Source of the DNA: Salinisphaera sp.
GTDB taxonomy: Bacteria > Pseudomonadota > Gammaproteobacteria > Nevskiales > Salinisphaeraceae
Direction: 5' to 3'
Length of the DNA: 64,000 bases
NCBI RefSeq assembly: GCF_002729955.1
Contig: NZ_PBYA01000051.1
Coordinates: forward strand, 1 to 64,000
Positions 63,318-64,000 of the stretch are shown piece by piece. Every line of letters starts with the position of its first letter. The first letter of the stretch is position 1. The position numbers were made by a program, and so were the translations under genes. The notes under the pieces are model-generated. The model was not told where the DNA came from, searched no databases, and saw nothing but the letters and a program-made list of their open reading frames with translations.

Positions 63318-63930
63318 GCCAGGCTTTTCCGGTCTCGATACGGTTGGAGTTCAGTAGCGGCAGCAGGCGCTGATGGCCCATGCGCTAGCCTATCTGTCGC
63401 CTCGATTATGTATGAAACGCATTTGGCCGTGTTCAAGCACGCAGTGTGTCCGGCAATGAACGCGAAGATACGCGAGCAGTGCGCAAGACAGAGCGCGCGA
63501 AATCCGGCCGCTCTGACGTTTGCGCCGCACTCATAGGTAGTCCGCAGGGGGCACCGATGTGGGGCGGCTTCGTTGGTTGACCTGCCCGGCGGCTCCGTTC
63601 TTCAAGAGGAACCACAGATTTCGCAGATTTCGCAGACGAGCAGGAGCACCGGACGCATGCGCCAGGCGACGACGAACGATCAGGATTTCCTGCCTTTGAT
63701 CTGTGTGATCTGCGTCGATCTGCGGACTGTTCCTTTTCGCTAATACCACCCCACCCACGGCGCCAACGCAGTCGATCACCCGCCCCACGCCGGCGCGATC
63801 AATCAATCGGCGCAATCCGTGGATCAGCGGTTTTCGGGTATGGATGAAACGCAGTCGCCTTTTCCCTATCAAGTCGTCGCTTGAACGCGGCCGGCTGAGT
63901 TTCATGCGTCACTGCGTCTGCCGTTCGTTG
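63318..63930. repeat. Non-coding region with both dispersed repeat families
   Basis: A 613-base gap with no credible ORF. About 63440-63475 holds the AATGAACGCGAAGATACGC repeat. At 63606-63635 ACCACAGATTTCGCAG and the following TTTCGCAGA are tandem CAGATTTCG units. At 63699-63730 TGATCTGTGTGATCTGCG and the following units form the inverse set, so the two blocks make an imperfect inverted repeat of about 130 bases. The channel gene promoter must lie near the left end. Confidence 0.5.
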
Positions 63931-64000
63931 TCAGACGCCGGCATAGCCGCCGCGCCCGCCGGCCCAGCGCTCGATGAGCGTGGCGGCTTCGCGGGGGTGA
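63931..64000 (-). CDS. C-terminal end of an unidentified protein (partial)
   Basis: A frame enters from the right edge on the minus strand and stops at TGA (complement of 63931-63933). It encodes about 22 residues ending EAATLIERWAGGRGGYAGV. The composition and codon use look coding. The family cannot be told from this fragment. Confidence 0.5.
   Translation of the reverse strand, partial: HPREAATLIERWAGGRGGYAGV

Overview
The window is a GC-rich (roughly 65% by eye) chromosomal segment of a gammaproteobacterium. The ftsY-ftsE-ftsX-rpoH order, the bioBFHD run, cysJ-cysI, the aa3 oxidase cluster with surf1-ctaA-ctaB and a DesT/FabR-type desaturase locus all fit that class. The gene mix resembles marine or halophilic hydrocarbon and lipid users such as Salinisphaera; the genus is inference. 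I saw no rRNA, tRNA, CRISPR array, insertion sequence or prophage. Nearly all sequence is protein coding.

Layout. 1-15.2 kb is a lipid-oxidation region: an epoxide-hydrolase-like protein with two tandem PF10118 proteins, TetR regulators, two short-chain dehydrogenases, a thioredoxin-like protein, a CaiB/racemase-type CoA protein, a FadE-type acyl-CoA dehydrogenase and fadI-fadJ. Both PF10118 copies carry a complete E...ExxH...E...ExxH di-iron ligand pattern. Five sites of the form TGACA-N8-TGTCA (three exact, two with one mismatch) lie in four promoter regions here, so one TetR protein (3247-3921) may control the whole set. 15.5-19.2 kb is the methyl cycle (metK-ahcY-metF). 19.3-23.4 kb holds a MarR regulator with hprA, two methyltransferases and a cyclic-nucleotide phosphodiesterase. 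23.9-28.9 kb holds thiD-thiE-hemL and a DedA-PAP2-LssY fusion. 29-32.6 kb is ftsY-ftsE-ftsX-rpoH; the rpoH leader has a sigma-E-like promoter and a hairpin that sequesters the ribosome binding site.

32.7-38.3 kb is cell-envelope and osmotic stress (opgD, a large MscS/MscK channel). 38.3-41.4 kb is a fatty-acid desaturase, its ferredoxin reductase and a DesT/FabR-type repressor with two operators around the promoter. 41.8-46 kb is sulfite reductase (cysJ-cysI) plus a DUF2059 protein. 47.3-55.6 kb is the aa3 cytochrome c oxidase with heme A synthesis and assembly genes. It includes a 32-residue membrane ORF between ctaD and ctaE, where other bacteria often have ctaG (absent here), and a coxB with a very acidic linker before a fused cytochrome c domain. 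55.7-59.4 kb is biotin synthesis (bioBFHD, no bioC), then comF, a CorA-type transporter and a CASTOR/POLLUX-like channel. Non-coding stretches carry two families of short dispersed repeats.

The best candidate for something undescribed is the TetR-controlled module at the left end. A di-iron oxidase-like pair is co-transcribed with an epoxide hydrolase and co-regulated with dehydrogenases and beta-oxidation genes, suggesting an oxygenation, epoxide-opening, oxidation and beta-oxidation route for an unknown hydrophobic substrate.
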